From Streptomyces sp. Ag109_O5-10 (GTDB lineage Bacteria; Actinomycetota; Actinomycetes; Streptomycetales; Streptomycetaceae): a DNA stretch of 64,000 bases. Below the pieces are notes generated by a model, which saw only the letters and a list, made by a program, of their open reading frames with translations, was not told the origin of the DNA and made no database searches. Location of the stretch: assembly GCF_900105755.1 (NCBI RefSeq), contig NZ_FNTQ01000001.1:1860001-1924000 (forward strand). The letters are read 5' to 3'. Below are positions 16,200 through 24,716 of the stretch, piece after piece (the first letter of the stretch is position 1; the number at the start of each line of letters is the position of its first letter). A program made the position numbers and the translations under genes.

Positions 16200-16577
16200 A
16201 TGATGGAGAACTCTCGAAACGGCACCCTCACGCGGCTCGAGGAGCACTTGGTTCCGGGACGGACACCGCCCCTGAACAAGATCAGCGAGTTGCAGACGGA
16301 AATCAGTCAGCTGCAGGAGGCCGTCGTCTCCCACACCGTGGTCGACCAAGCGATCGGCGTGGTCATCACCGTTGGTGGCCTGCATCCCGAGCAAGGATTC
16401 CAAGTGTTGCGAGAGATCTCACAGCACACCAATACGAAACTGCGGCAGGTATCCGAACTGATCGTGGACTGGGTACACGGCGAACAGCTGCCGGACGAGA
16501 TCCGCACCGCTCTCAACAAGGCACTGGCCAGAGCACGGTCATCTGTACGCAGCACAGCTCTGCCGCCCGCGATCTGA
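16200..16577 (+). CDS. ANTAR-domain protein
   Basis: A 125-residue protein. A coiled-coil-like helix (ISELQTEISQLQEAVVSH) runs into an ANTAR domain: TVVDQAIGVVITVGGLHPEQ, GFQVLREISQHTNTKLRQVS, ELIVDW. ANTAR domains bind paired RNA hairpins and act in transcription antitermination; the variant with VVxGGL in place of KGILM occurs in Streptomyces stand-alone forms, so RNA binding is not assured. Starts at GTG 16194, ATG 16200 and ATG 16203 are all possible; no strong ribosome binding site decides. It is isolated in a relic-rich region, with its sensor partner unclear. Confidence 0.8.
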   Translation: MMENSRNGTLTRLEEHLVPGRTPPLNKISELQTEISQLQEAVVSHTVVDQAIGVVITVGGLHPEQGFQVLREISQHTNTKLRQVSELIVDWVHGEQLPDEIRTALNKALARARSSVRSTALPPAI

Positions 16578-16723
16578 GCCGGACGGCAGGGCGGGCGGAC
16601 GAATGGAATGCCAGCTCACTTCCGAACCCGCACGCGACACGACCTCCGCCCAACGCGTCCCCGAACCCACCTGACCAAAACGTCCCACCCCAGACTTACA
16701 TCGCGTACGGCGAGCATTCGGCC

Positions 16724-16815
16724 TCAGGGCGAGACGCCCTCGTCCGACTGTGGCAGTCGCAGGGCGAGCAGGGCGATGTCGTCGCGGGCCCCTGCCACGA
16801 GTCCGTTCATCAGCT
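16724..16815 (-). pseudogene. C-terminal tail of a SpoIIE-type phosphatase
   Basis: The minus-strand frame ending at 16724 reads DELMNGLVAGARDDIALLAL then RLPQ, the last motif of SpoIIE/PP2C domains (ARDDIALLALR). No matching upstream domain is present in any frame, so only the 3' end of the gene survives. The paralogous motif ends the intact genes at 994 and 13557, so it may be debris of a local duplication. Confidence 0.65.
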
Positions 16816-17451
16816 CGTCGCGAGCGCCTGTGGCACCCTCGCCACCGGCCAGGCCCGGACCGCGCGGACGGTCACAGCGGTGACGACGCCTGGTCGCGTA
16901 GCCCCCGTTCGAGACACACCCGGCCGGCCCGGTACCAGCAACGCACCATCCCGACCGGCGGTCGACGCAGCGTGCCCAAGACACGCCGGTCACAGACGCC
17001 CCCTGGACAGCTCGAAGAACGCCACGATGCCCGCACGCCCGACAGCCGGAGCACCGTGACGGGGCTGTCGGCCGGGGCAGCGGGCAACCGCAGCACGATC
17101 CCCGGGCCGCCCACACGCTGCGGCACTGCCTCCCCGCTGTCCCGGAGAACCGGGTCGGCCTCCCGCGGGCAGGCGGAAGTCGACGATCTCCGTTGCTGCT
17201 GGGAGAGGATGGCACCCCTCGCACGGACGAGTGAGTGGGTGCGTCTGCAAATCAAGCACCCGGGAGAGCCACAGGCACACGGACCGCACGAGGCACCGAC
17301 CGCAGCGTGCGAGCCATCGCGCTCGATCCCACGGAAAAGCCGCATCGGAGTGCTCCGGTGCGGCTTCGCCGTCTCACGCATCCGCGCAGAGCTCCCGCCA
17401 GGGACGGACCTCGGTGGGGCTTCGCCGTATCACCCGTGTATCACACAGCCC
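16816..17451. other. intergenic, degenerate, no intact gene
   Basis: Minus-strand frames here (for example VGGPGIVLRLPAAPADSPVT) look protein-like over short runs but change frame repeatedly. They may be further debris of the truncated phosphatase gene. No family could be named. Confidence 0.4.
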
Positions 17452-17990
17452 CTATGACGGGGGTTGCGACTGCACAGGTCTGACCAGGTGGAAGACCTCC
17501 CTGGCCAGGTGGCGCTCGAGCTTCAGGCAATCTCGCGCCGGGTTTTGCCCTCCTTGCTGCGGCGCTGGTAGTGCTCCTGGGTACGCGGGTCAACGCGCAG
17601 GCGGGTCTGCAAGACCCGGTGCAGGGCCGGGTTCGCCTGCCGGTCGCCGCCCCGGTTCGGGCGACGGTACTGCCGACTGCCCGAGGAACGCCCGACTGGG
17701 CTGACCCGCACAGCGCCACGAAGGACGCCTCACTGCCCAGGCGTTCCGGGTTGTCCCCGATCGTGATCAGCAAAGTGACGGCGGTGTCCGGATCGATGCC
17801 CACCACCTCGATGTCGAGCAGCTGCGGAGTGTGGCGCTCCATCAGCCGGGTAGGCGGCCTTCCAAGTCCTGGACCTCGTCGCCGAGCTGCCTGATGCGCC
17901 GGGCCAGGAGACGCAGGGTGACGTCGGTGGCATGGAGCACCGCCCCTTCGTCGGCCTCGTGGTTCAGGCTGTCGTCGACGAGCCCGGCGC
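17452..17990 (-). mobile_element. IS110-family transposase relic
   Basis: Fragments of the C-terminal half of an IS110/IS116/IS902-type transposase run in order on the minus strand but in at least three frames: LLARRIRQLGDEVQDLE, then IGDNPERLGSEASFVALCG, then NRGGDRQANPALHRVLQTRL with YQRRSKEGKTRREI, then CLKLERHLAREVFHLV up to TAG at 17452-17454. The N-terminal DEDD catalytic half is missing. The protein cannot be active. IS110 elements lack terminal inverted repeats, so the original boundaries cannot be set. Confidence 0.8.
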
Positions 17991-18534
17991 AGGTGCACCA
18001 TGTGCGGCGAGCGACGCCACCTTCCGAGGCGAACGCTCGCGAAGCCCCTCGCCGCGTCACATCCGCCCGCCTCGTGGACATGGTGTGATGCACCGACCCG
18101 GAACGTCGCGCCATGTCCTCGTCGCCTGGCGCTTCGCCGGCCAGGTCTGCGGCGCGGCGGCCATGCGGGCTCGGCTTTGCGAGCGTCCGCGTACCGGGGT
18201 AAGGGATGCCCTCGCAGCAAACCCGAGGGCGTGCACCAGCGTGTGCTGGGGGTACGGAACGACGGGGCCGTGCTGAGGCGCACGCAGGCCACGTCACCCG
18301 GACGGCCCCGAGCGGCGACACCGGTACGACCTCGGGCATGTCACCCGGACGGGCCACGACAGCCGCCGCGGCTTGACTTCGAGTGTGCTCCAATCCCTAG
18401 AGTTCCGATCACGGATTTCCGCCCACGCGTACGCCCTGCCACCGAGGACCACGGTCGCGAACGGGAACCGTGAACGCGGCGGTGAGCGCGACCGTTTACC
18501 CGGCCAGGCCGGTTCTCAGGACAGAGGTGATCCG
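17991..18534. other. intergenic beside the IS110 relic
   Basis: No frame shows recognisable motifs. It probably contains debris upstream of the IS110 relic and, near its right end, the promoter of the short-chain dehydrogenase gene, whose ribosome binding site region is AGAGGTGATCC. Confidence 0.4.
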
Positions 18535-19314
18535 ATGAACGTACTGGTGACCGGCGGGACGAGCGGACTCGGACTTGCCATGGCCTCCGCCCTGGCCGCG
18601 ACGGGAGCCTCCGTCGCCCTGACCGGGCGGTCCGGCGAGCGTGCGGAGTCCGTCGCGGCGGGACTGCCGGGGGCGACCGGCGTCGAAATGGACGTGCGCG
18701 ACGAGTCCTCGGTGGCCAGGGCCGTCGACCGAGTGTGGTCGCGGCTCGGCGGCATCGACATGCTGGTGAACAACGCCGGCATCGGCATGCGCACGGTCAA
18801 CCCGCGCTTCATGACACAGCCTCAGGGCTTCTGGGAGGTACCGTCCGACGCCTTCCGTGCGGTGATCGACACCAACCTGACCGGCTACTTCCTGGTCGCC
18901 CGCGAGATCACGCCACGGATGCTGGCATCCGGCGGTGGCCGCATCGTCAACATCTCGATGAACCACTCGACCATGCGACGCGCCGGCTTCGTTCCCTACG
19001 GGCCGTCGCGTGCCGGCAGCGAGGCGCTGTCCCGCATCATGGCGGCCGACCTGCGGGGCACGGGCGTCACCGTCAACCTGCTGCTGCCCGGCGGCGCGAC
19101 GGTCACCGGGATGCTGCCCCAGGACGTCGCCTCCGAGGACCACGGGTTCCTGAGTCCCGCGGTGATGGGCCCGCCGATCGTCTGGCTGGCCTCCGACGAC
19201 GCAGCCGGCGTGCATGACGAGCGCCTCGTCGCCGCCGAGTTCGAACAATGGCTGCGGGAGTGGGACAGCCGTCAGCCAAATGAAACGGGCAAGCAAGAAC
19301 CAGACGCTCACTGA
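18535..19314 (+). CDS. short-chain dehydrogenase/reductase (SDR)
   Basis: A 259-residue NAD(P)-dependent SDR. The N-terminal nucleotide motif is VTGGTSGLGLAMA (TGxxxGxG), with MDVRD, then VNNAGIG (NNAG), the Ser region IVNISMNHST and the active-site pair YGPSRAG where the usual YxxxK Lys is Arg (Y-G-P-S-R). This Tyr-xxx-Arg substitution removes the catalytic lysine, so activity needs testing. AGAGGTGATCC precedes ATG 18535. It ends a relic-rich stretch and faces the second SDR gene convergently. The substrate cannot be predicted. Confidence 0.85.
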   Translation: MNVLVTGGTSGLGLAMASALAATGASVALTGRSGERAESVAAGLPGATGVEMDVRDESSVARAVDRVWSRLGGIDMLVNNAGIGMRTVNPRFMTQPQGFWEVPSDAFRAVIDTNLTGYFLVAREITPRMLASGGGRIVNISMNHSTMRRAGFVPYGPSRAGSEALSRIMAADLRGTGVTVNLLLPGGATVTGMLPQDVASEDHGFLSPAVMGPPIVWLASDDAAGVHDERLVAAEFEQWLREWDSRQPNETGKQEPDAH

Positions 19315-19601
19315 GTACGGCTGGGGTGGGCCAGCGCGTCCAGCTGGGCACCCATCAGGGGCTCGACGTGTCCGGGCAGGGCGCCGGTGACAAAGTCGAC
19401 GACAGCCTCGCGAAGCCCTGCCGGAGCGTCGGCGGCGTCGAGGCGGGCGCCCAGAGGTGGCGGGGTGGTGAGGGCGCGGGGCTCCTGCTCTCGCTGCTCG
19501 GCCTGAGGCCGTGCGGCCGGCGCGCCGACAGGGCCGTTCGCCCGAGGCTCACCGCGTCGACTCGGACTCCGGGTCCGCCGGTCGTGGCCGGAGGTCCTTC
19601 C
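19315..19601 (-). other. intergenic with an orphan open minus-strand frame
   Basis: A minus-strand frame ending at TGA 19308-19310 reads ADAPAGLREAVVDFVTGALP followed by GHVEPLMGAQLDALAHPSRT. It looks protein-like but has no start codon or ribosome binding site and no family I recognise. It could be the 3' end of a lost gene downstream of the SDR gene. Confidence 0.35.
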
Positions 19602-20504
19602 TCAGACGTGCACCGTCTCCAGTAGCGCACGGGTCTCGGCGACTACCCGCGCGTTGAACTCCGGGTCGTGCACCTGTGCGGAACCCCGCATGGGCTGTCC
19701 CTTCTCGTCGTAGTAGACGCCGGTGGTGTCCGATTCGTCGGTGAGTATCCGGGTGATCATGCGCGCAGCGGTGCCCGGGTTGGTCCAGTACTTGATGAGC
19801 GGGGCCAGTGGCGAGAGCACGTACTTCGACAACAGACGCAGGAACAGCCCGGCATCACGGCCGAGATTCGTGCCGGGGGCGAAGCCGGGCTCGATGGCGT
19901 TGAACCGCAGCCGGGGTGTTTCGCGGGCGAAGGCGAGTACCGTTGCCAGGTTGCACTGCTTGGACGTGGCGTAGGCGTCTCCGCCGGGCAGTTTCGAACC
20001 GCCGGGCTTCCACTCGCCACGGGCACTCGCCTCGGCGGAGATGTACCGGGCGCCGCGGAAACCGGACATGGTGGCTGCCTTGCGCTCCGGATCCTCCACG
20101 GCCGAGACGATGAACACCACCTGCGTGCCGTCTTCGAGGTGAGGTACGAGCGCCTCGGTGAACACGAAAGGCCCGATGTGGTTGGTCGCGTAGGCGATGT
20201 CCCAGCCGAGGGCGTTCGTGCCGGGACGGTTGGGGAAGATCCCCGCGTTGTTGAGCACGCCAGTGATCGGAAGGCCGAGCTCGGTGATCTGAGCGACGGC
20301 GCGTCGCACGCTCGTCACGTCCGAGAGGTCGCAGAGGACGGACAGGGCCTTTCCGCCGCCGGCTTCGATGCTGCCGCGCACGTCGTCGAGCTTCGTGGCG
20401 TTGCGCCCGACCAGCACGACGGTGCCGTGCTTGGCCAGTTCGAGGGCGGTGCGGCGGCCGAAGCCTGAGGTGGGGCCGGTGATGACGTAGACCTTGTCGG
20501 GCAT
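19602..20504 (-). CDS. short-chain dehydrogenase (light-dependent/retinol dehydrogenase-like)
   Basis: A 300-residue SDR. The N-terminus is VYVITGPTSGFGRRTALEL (TGxxxGxG), with VLVGRN, CDLSDV, VLNNAGI (NNAG) and the catalytic YATSKQCN (YxxxK). The long C-terminal part (FNAIEPGFAPGTNL) resembles the retinol/WW-domain-oxidoreductase-like branch. It is transcribed behind the TetR gene on the same strand with a 73-nt gap that contains a perfect palindrome, so it is the likely main target of that regulator. Substrate unknown; small lipophilic carbonyl compounds are typical of the branch. Confidence 0.9.
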   Translation of the reverse strand: MPDKVYVITGPTSGFGRRTALELAKHGTVVLVGRNATKLDDVRGSIEAGGGKALSVLCDLSDVTSVRRAVAQITELGLPITGVLNNAGIFPNRPGTNALGWDIAYATNHIGPFVFTEALVPHLEDGTQVVFIVSAVEDPERKAATMSGFRGARYISAEASARGEWKPGGSKLPGGDAYATSKQCNLATVLAFARETPRLRFNAIEPGFAPGTNLGRDAGLFLRLLSKYVLSPLAPLIKYWTNPGTAARMITRILTDESDTTGVYYDEKGQPMRGSAQVHDPEFNARVVAETRALLETVHV

Positions 20505-20521
20505 GATGCTCCTTAGATGTC

Positions 20522-20535
20522 TGACTGATCAGTCA
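20522..20535. promoter_or_regulatory. perfect palindrome, probable TetR operator
   Basis: TGACTGATCAGTCA is a 14-bp perfect palindrome of the kind bound by TetR-family dimers. It lies 18 nt before the SDR start codon (20504, minus). A second half-site, TCAGTCA (21169-21175), lies just upstream of the TetR gene in the imperfect copy TGGCTAGTCAGTCA, suggesting autoregulation. Confidence 0.75.
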
Positions 20536-20577
20536 TTAATGGGTGTGCGAGAGTGCGAGGAAGCGGCCCGGGGCGGG

Positions 20578-21141
20578 TCAGCCGATCATGCGCCAGAGTG
20601 CGTCGAAACCGGACTGCTTGTGCTCGTCGGCGCGGTCCGGGTCGCCGATGATGTAGTCGATGGTGGCCTCGGCCAGGGCATTGGACAGCGCGAACACCAA
20701 GGCCGCCGGGGTATCGCGCATCGGGCCGTTCGCCCTGCTGCGCTCCAGGATCTCCGCGATGCCTGTCATGGCCCGGTTGGCCGACTCATGGGTGGACGCC
20801 GTGACCTCGTCGGAGACCTGGAGGTGGGCCAGAGTGCGGCGCTTGAGGGGATTGGCCGTTGCCCAGTCCATCCACCGTGACCACATGTGCAGCATCTGGG
20901 TGCGGGCATCGGCCGCGGGCAGGCCGCCGAGTGCAGCTGCCCCCATCTCGCCCTTCAGCTCCAGGTAGAGCTGGTTCAGCAGATCCGCTTTGGTGTCGAA
21001 GTAGGTGAACAGCGACCCGTTCGAGACGCCGGCCTCCTTCGCGATCGCCGCCGTCGCCGCCCCCAGGCCCTGAGCAGCGATGATTCGCGTTGCGGCGGCC
21101 ATGATCGCCGCACGCTTGTCGTCACTCCTCGGCCTGGGCAT
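20578..21141 (-). CDS. TetR/AcrR-family transcriptional regulator
   Basis: A 187-residue TetR-type repressor. The N-terminal helix-turn-helix is typical: AIMAAATRIIAAQGLGAATA, IAKEAGVSNGSLFTYFDTK, ADLLNQLYLE. The C-terminal ligand-binding part is all-helical with no recognisable specificity. It precedes the SDR gene (20504-19602) on the same strand; the operator between them and a similar site at 21162-21175 upstream of its own start point to control of both genes. The ligand is probably a substrate or toxin handled by the SDR (inference). Confidence 0.92.
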   Translation of the reverse strand: MPRPRSDDKRAAIMAAATRIIAAQGLGAATAAIAKEAGVSNGSLFTYFDTKADLLNQLYLELKGEMGAAALGGLPAADARTQMLHMWSRWMDWATANPLKRRTLAHLQVSDEVTASTHESANRAMTGIAEILERSRANGPMRDTPAALVFALSNALAEATIDYIIGDPDRADEHKQSGFDALWRMIG

Positions 21142-21245
21142 GAGGACAGTCTGTAGGAGAGTGGCTAGTCAGTCAAACGTAGAGGGTCATTTTTCCCGGA
21201 CGCACACCACATCAGATATCAACGCCGCCACCCGCTTGAGCTTCG

Positions 21246-21695
21246 GTCGACGCCTGGCGGCGTGAACGCCGAGCACAATCCTCCAGCCAGATCCGCGTGG
21301 AGCACGCCAACGCCGAGTACACGCAAGGACGGGCCCTGCAGCGCCACACCGGCCGCCGCATGAGCGAGGGCCCGCACACCGTCGAACGCGCAGCCCTCCA
21401 CCTTGCCGCCCTGCCCGCCCACATCCAGCGCGTCACCATCGCCGTCAACATGGACGTCGACACCGGCCTGACCTGCGGCGCCCTCACCCACGCACATCTG
21501 TACATGGACTGCGTCACCGGAGCCGCCTGGACCTTCCAGCCACCCGCCGACCCCGGCATCCGCGCCATGACCATCGCCGAGCTCTACCGACACACCATCA
21601 ACGGCCAACAGGTCTGGAAACTCCGCGCCGACGGCCAAGGCCGGGCCGACGGCCTCGACGGACTCGCCCGAGCCCACGGCGTCAACATCACATAG
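21246..21695 (+). pseudogene. transposase tail fused to a truncated TerD-family gene
   Basis: The frame before 21340 reads RRERRAQSSSQIRVEHANAE then YTQGRALQRHTGRR, like the C-terminus of an IS5-type transposase. From about 21345 it continues as the C-terminal two-thirds of a TerD/TerZ-type tellurium-resistance domain: QRVTIAVNMDVDTGLTCGAL, WTFQPPADPGIRAM, GLDGLARAHGVNI. The TerD N-terminal strands, including the first Ca2+-binding residues, are missing. No credible start exists. It looks like an insertion-element scar that removed the 5' half of a terD-like gene. The transposase assignment is the weaker part. Confidence 0.55.
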
Positions 21696-21890
21696 CCAGC
21701 CGTCAACTCCCTACACGGGAAGCAGGTTCCGAGAAGACAGCGAGAAGGGGCCGGTAGTCCGGGCGGACATCCGGACAGCTCCGGCGGGGAGCCGGTCACA
21801 GGCGGCGGTAACGGTCTTCAGGGAGGATCGCGGAGTGCTCGAGGTGACCGTCACGGTCTCACCGGCCGACCGTCGGCCCCGCCGGACAGA

Positions 21891-22109
21891 TTGCTCTACG
21901 TCGACGGCAAGCTCACCGCCGCCAGGGACTGGGCCTACACTCCCTGGAACGCGATCGGCTCCCTCCAGATCGGCCGCGAACTCTCCTCCGGCGCCTACGG
22001 CGAGTACGCCAACGCAGGCATCAGCGACGTCCACGTCTACAACACCGTCCCGCCTCCCGCCGAGGCCGCCGCTACCGGTGCCAACCCCGCCATCAGCCAA
22101 CTCGACTGA
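21891..22109 (+). pseudogene. C-terminal LamG/concanavalin-like domain relic
   Basis: The frame reads LLYVDGKLTAARDWAYTPWN, then AIGSLQIGRE and GEYANAGISDVHVYN, the end of a LamG-like jellyroll domain as found in large secreted Streptomyces proteins. Nothing of the preceding domain remains and there is no start codon or ribosome binding site. It ends in TGA at 22107-22109. With the TerD relic just upstream it marks a second patch of gene debris. Confidence 0.65.
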
Positions 22110-22320
22110 CCACTGGGGGACGTTCAGGCGCTCGACCGAATCGCCTCGGCCGAGCGCCTGCCAAGTCCGCGGGCGATCGCGCAGCAGACCTGCGTACCGA
22201 ACCGTCAGAGCACACCACTACAGTTCTCGATCACTTGACCGATCCAAGAGCGCCGAGGGACCGCAGTCCGATGCTTGCGCTCTCGCTTGCGGTGTCGACC
22301 GATCCTCTGGGGGGACCATC

Positions 22321-24012
22321 ATGAGACGCAGCACCTTCCTGGCGGCGGCCACGGCGACCGCACTGACCGCCAGCCTGTTCACGGGCCTCACCCCGGCCTG
22401 GGCGGACGGCACGAGCGGCGGCCCCGTCCTGGTCGACGCCAACGGCTGGAACGAGCCGGGTCTGGTCTTCGTGACGGCGCACTCCGACAGCCCGATCACC
22501 CGTATCACGGCCCACTTCTATCCGCTGGACGCACCGGACGGAACCCAAGAGGCCGGATCGACCGAGGACTTCACCCAGTACTCCGGACAGGACGCGATGT
22601 CCGGTACCTGGCGGGCGCCGGTCCACCTGGCGGACCTCGGTGACTACCGGGTCACCGTCGACCTCCAGGACGCCTCCGGCGCCACCGTCACCGGCGCCCT
22701 CTCCCCCGACCCCCTGAAGTACCGGACCATCCTCACGATCAACGGTCTCACCACCTCCCCGAGTGTGCCGGACTACCTCCACCAGCAGGTCTCCGTCAGC
22801 GGCACCGCCGTCGCCCGGGATCCCCGCACCCCCGACACCCCGACTCCCGCCGCCGGCACGCCCGTCGACGTCGTCGCCGACACCGGACTCAGCCGGACGG
22901 CCGTGACCGCGACCGCCGGCCCCGACGGCCGATTCACCGCCGCCTACGTCCCCACCGAGCAGTCGTTCCGGGTGTCCGCCGCGCCCCTGGCCTCCAGCAG
23001 CTACCCGGGAGCGATCGACCTGTCGACATACCCCACCCCGTGGCTGCACACCACCCAGGCACCGGTCCGCTTCACGGCAAGCACCCACGCCCTGAACCTG
23101 AAACAGGGCGCCACCGGCACCGTCACCGGCCACGCGGAGATTGAGACCACCTCCGGCTGGCAACCGCTGCCGCACACCGCGATCACCCTCTACGGCCTCG
23201 ACACGGACGGCCTTCCCAAATTCCTGGTCGGCGAGACCACCACCGACAGCAAGGGCGCCTACACACTGCCCGTCTCCTCGTACAACGCCGCCCCGACCGC
23301 CGAACTCGTGGCGGGCACCGACAACATGCCCTTCCAGCAGATCGCCACCGAACCCTTCAGCCTCCACGTCGCCTACACCACCCACATCGACCTGACCGCG
23401 TCCCTCAAAGACGACGGGTCCATGCCGACCTACGGCTACGTCTACTTCGAAGACTGGCGCGCGAAATGGCCCGCCAAGCCCACCGTCACCCTGCAGTACT
23501 CCAAGGACGGCAAGACCGGCTGGAAGAACGCCACCACCGTTCCCCTCCCGATCCGCTACAACAAACCCCTCTTCCAGGAGTGGTTCGCCCGCACACTCAA
23601 CGCGCCGAACACCGACGCCTACTGGCGAGCCCGCTTCGACGGCAACCCCGACCTGGGCACCAGCACCACCAAACCCGTCCACCTCTACCGCTACGCCACC
23701 CGCATCACCGGCTTCCACGCCTCCCCCGACCCGGTCCGCAAGGGACAGTCGATCAGGTTCGGCGGCACCCTCCAGTACAAGAAGGGCACCACCTGGAAAC
23801 CGCTCTACGGCGGCTCCCCCAGCCTCTACTTCAAACCCCGCGGCTCCAGCACCTACCACTACGTCTGCGAGCTGGACACCGACAAGAAGGGCCACCTCGA
23901 GGGCCTGGTGACCGCCAAACAGGACGGCACCTGGGCCCTCGCGGTCAGCCGCCAGACCGGAGACCACTACCTCAGAAGCGCCAGGGTCACCGACTACGTC
24001 GACGTCCGCTAG
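22321..24012 (+). CDS. large secreted protein with repeated beta-sandwich-like domains
   Basis: A 563-residue exported protein. A Sec signal peptide is clear: MRRSTFLAAATATALTASLF followed by TGLTPAWA-DG, with the Ala-x-Ala cut about residue 28. The rest is rich in Thr, Asp and aromatic residues with alternating-strand patterns (YRVTVDLQDASGATVTGAL, VTVSG-type LKQGATGTVTGHAEI and GQSIRFGGTLQYKKGTTWKP), consistent with several Ig-like or bacterial beta-sandwich modules. No enzyme motif, sortase signal or membrane anchor is seen, so it should be released. I do not recognise a named family. A small membrane-protein gene follows convergently. Confidence 0.75.
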   Translation: MRRSTFLAAATATALTASLFTGLTPAWADGTSGGPVLVDANGWNEPGLVFVTAHSDSPITRITAHFYPLDAPDGTQEAGSTEDFTQYSGQDAMSGTWRAPVHLADLGDYRVTVDLQDASGATVTGALSPDPLKYRTILTINGLTTSPSVPDYLHQQVSVSGTAVARDPRTPDTPTPAAGTPVDVVADTGLSRTAVTATAGPDGRFTAAYVPTEQSFRVSAAPLASSSYPGAIDLSTYPTPWLHTTQAPVRFTASTHALNLKQGATGTVTGHAEIETTSGWQPLPHTAITLYGLDTDGLPKFLVGETTTDSKGAYTLPVSSYNAAPTAELVAGTDNMPFQQIATEPFSLHVAYTTHIDLTASLKDDGSMPTYGYVYFEDWRAKWPAKPTVTLQYSKDGKTGWKNATTVPLPIRYNKPLFQEWFARTLNAPNTDAYWRARFDGNPDLGTSTTKPVHLYRYATRITGFHASPDPVRKGQSIRFGGTLQYKKGTTWKPLYGGSPSLYFKPRGSSTYHYVCELDTDKKGHLEGLVTAKQDGTWALAVSRQTGDHYLRSARVTDYVDVR

Positions 24013-24068
24013 CCGTCGCCCGTGGTGACGCGCGGGAGCCACCGGGGATCACGATGTCGTGGGTGTGG

Positions 24069-24317
24069 CTAGGGCAGTCGCCTGAGCCACAGGCGAGCGA
24101 GGCGGTAGACGACGGCTGACACGGCGAAACCCGTGAGGACCGTGGCCGTGTACGCCCGGCCCGGCAGCGTCCGCACGTAGAGCCCGAAGGTGACGTCGCG
24201 AGTGATGAGAAATCCCGCAAGGGCAGCGAAGGTGGCGCCTGCCGACTGCTTGGTCCACCGTCCCGCCGTGGAGGCTCGTCGGTCGTCCGTCCCGCGCGGA
24301 ACAAAAGGCTCTGTCAC
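24069..24317 (-). CDS. small two-helix membrane protein
   Basis: An 82-residue protein if it starts at GTG 24317 (VTEPFVPRGTDDRRASTAGR). Two hydrophobic segments follow: SAGATFAALAGFLITRDVTF and AYTATVLTGFAVSAVVYRLA, then a basic end, LWLRRLP. The frame is open further upstream to 24536, but that part has no hydrophobic or family-like content. No known family was recognised. Composition and the two clear membrane segments support a real gene; the start is uncertain. It converges with the secreted-protein gene. Confidence 0.55.
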   Translation of the reverse strand: MTEPFVPRGTDDRRASTAGRWTKQSAGATFAALAGFLITRDVTFGLYVRTLPGRAYTATVLTGFAVSAVVYRLARLWLRRLP

Positions 24318-24716
24318 ACGCCAGTTGTACCGGTACCGGTTCGGCTCATCAACGGCACCGGCTTTCCCCACCGTTTCACCGTCGAGCTTCGCCAACCGCA
24401 CGTCCTGAGCGCAGGCCGGGGCAGTCGACCGGCTCTCGGCACACTGCCTGCTGCAAAGCGGAGACAGCCGAGCGGCAACCCGCACGATGCTCGAGCTCAA
24501 TCGACGCACGTTTCCCGGGCCGCGGGCGCCGCCCAACTGCCGGCCGACGGCGGTGACGACGACAGGCCGGTCACCATCCCCGAACTCCGCTTGACCTTCG
24601 CGGACACCGACCGACGGATCGGCGCGCGCTGGACGCGGGACTCGTCGACGAACGCGGCTACCGCGGCAACGACTTCCTCAGCCTCCCGGTCGTCGTGACC
24701 TGGACCCTGAAGGCGC
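24318..24716. other. intergenic with a short protein-like fragment
   Basis: Plus-strand frames around 24560-24715 read RPVTIPELRLTFADTDRRI in one frame and GYRGNDFLSLPVVVTWTLKA in another. They look like two pieces of one frameshifted gene end, of a family I do not recognise. Nothing else is visible. Confidence 0.3.

Noticed and set aside
22231..24042. A 603-codon minus-strand frame opposite the secreted protein gene.
   Set aside because: Gly/Val-rich shadow of the plus-strand gene, which has a signal peptide and sensible composition.
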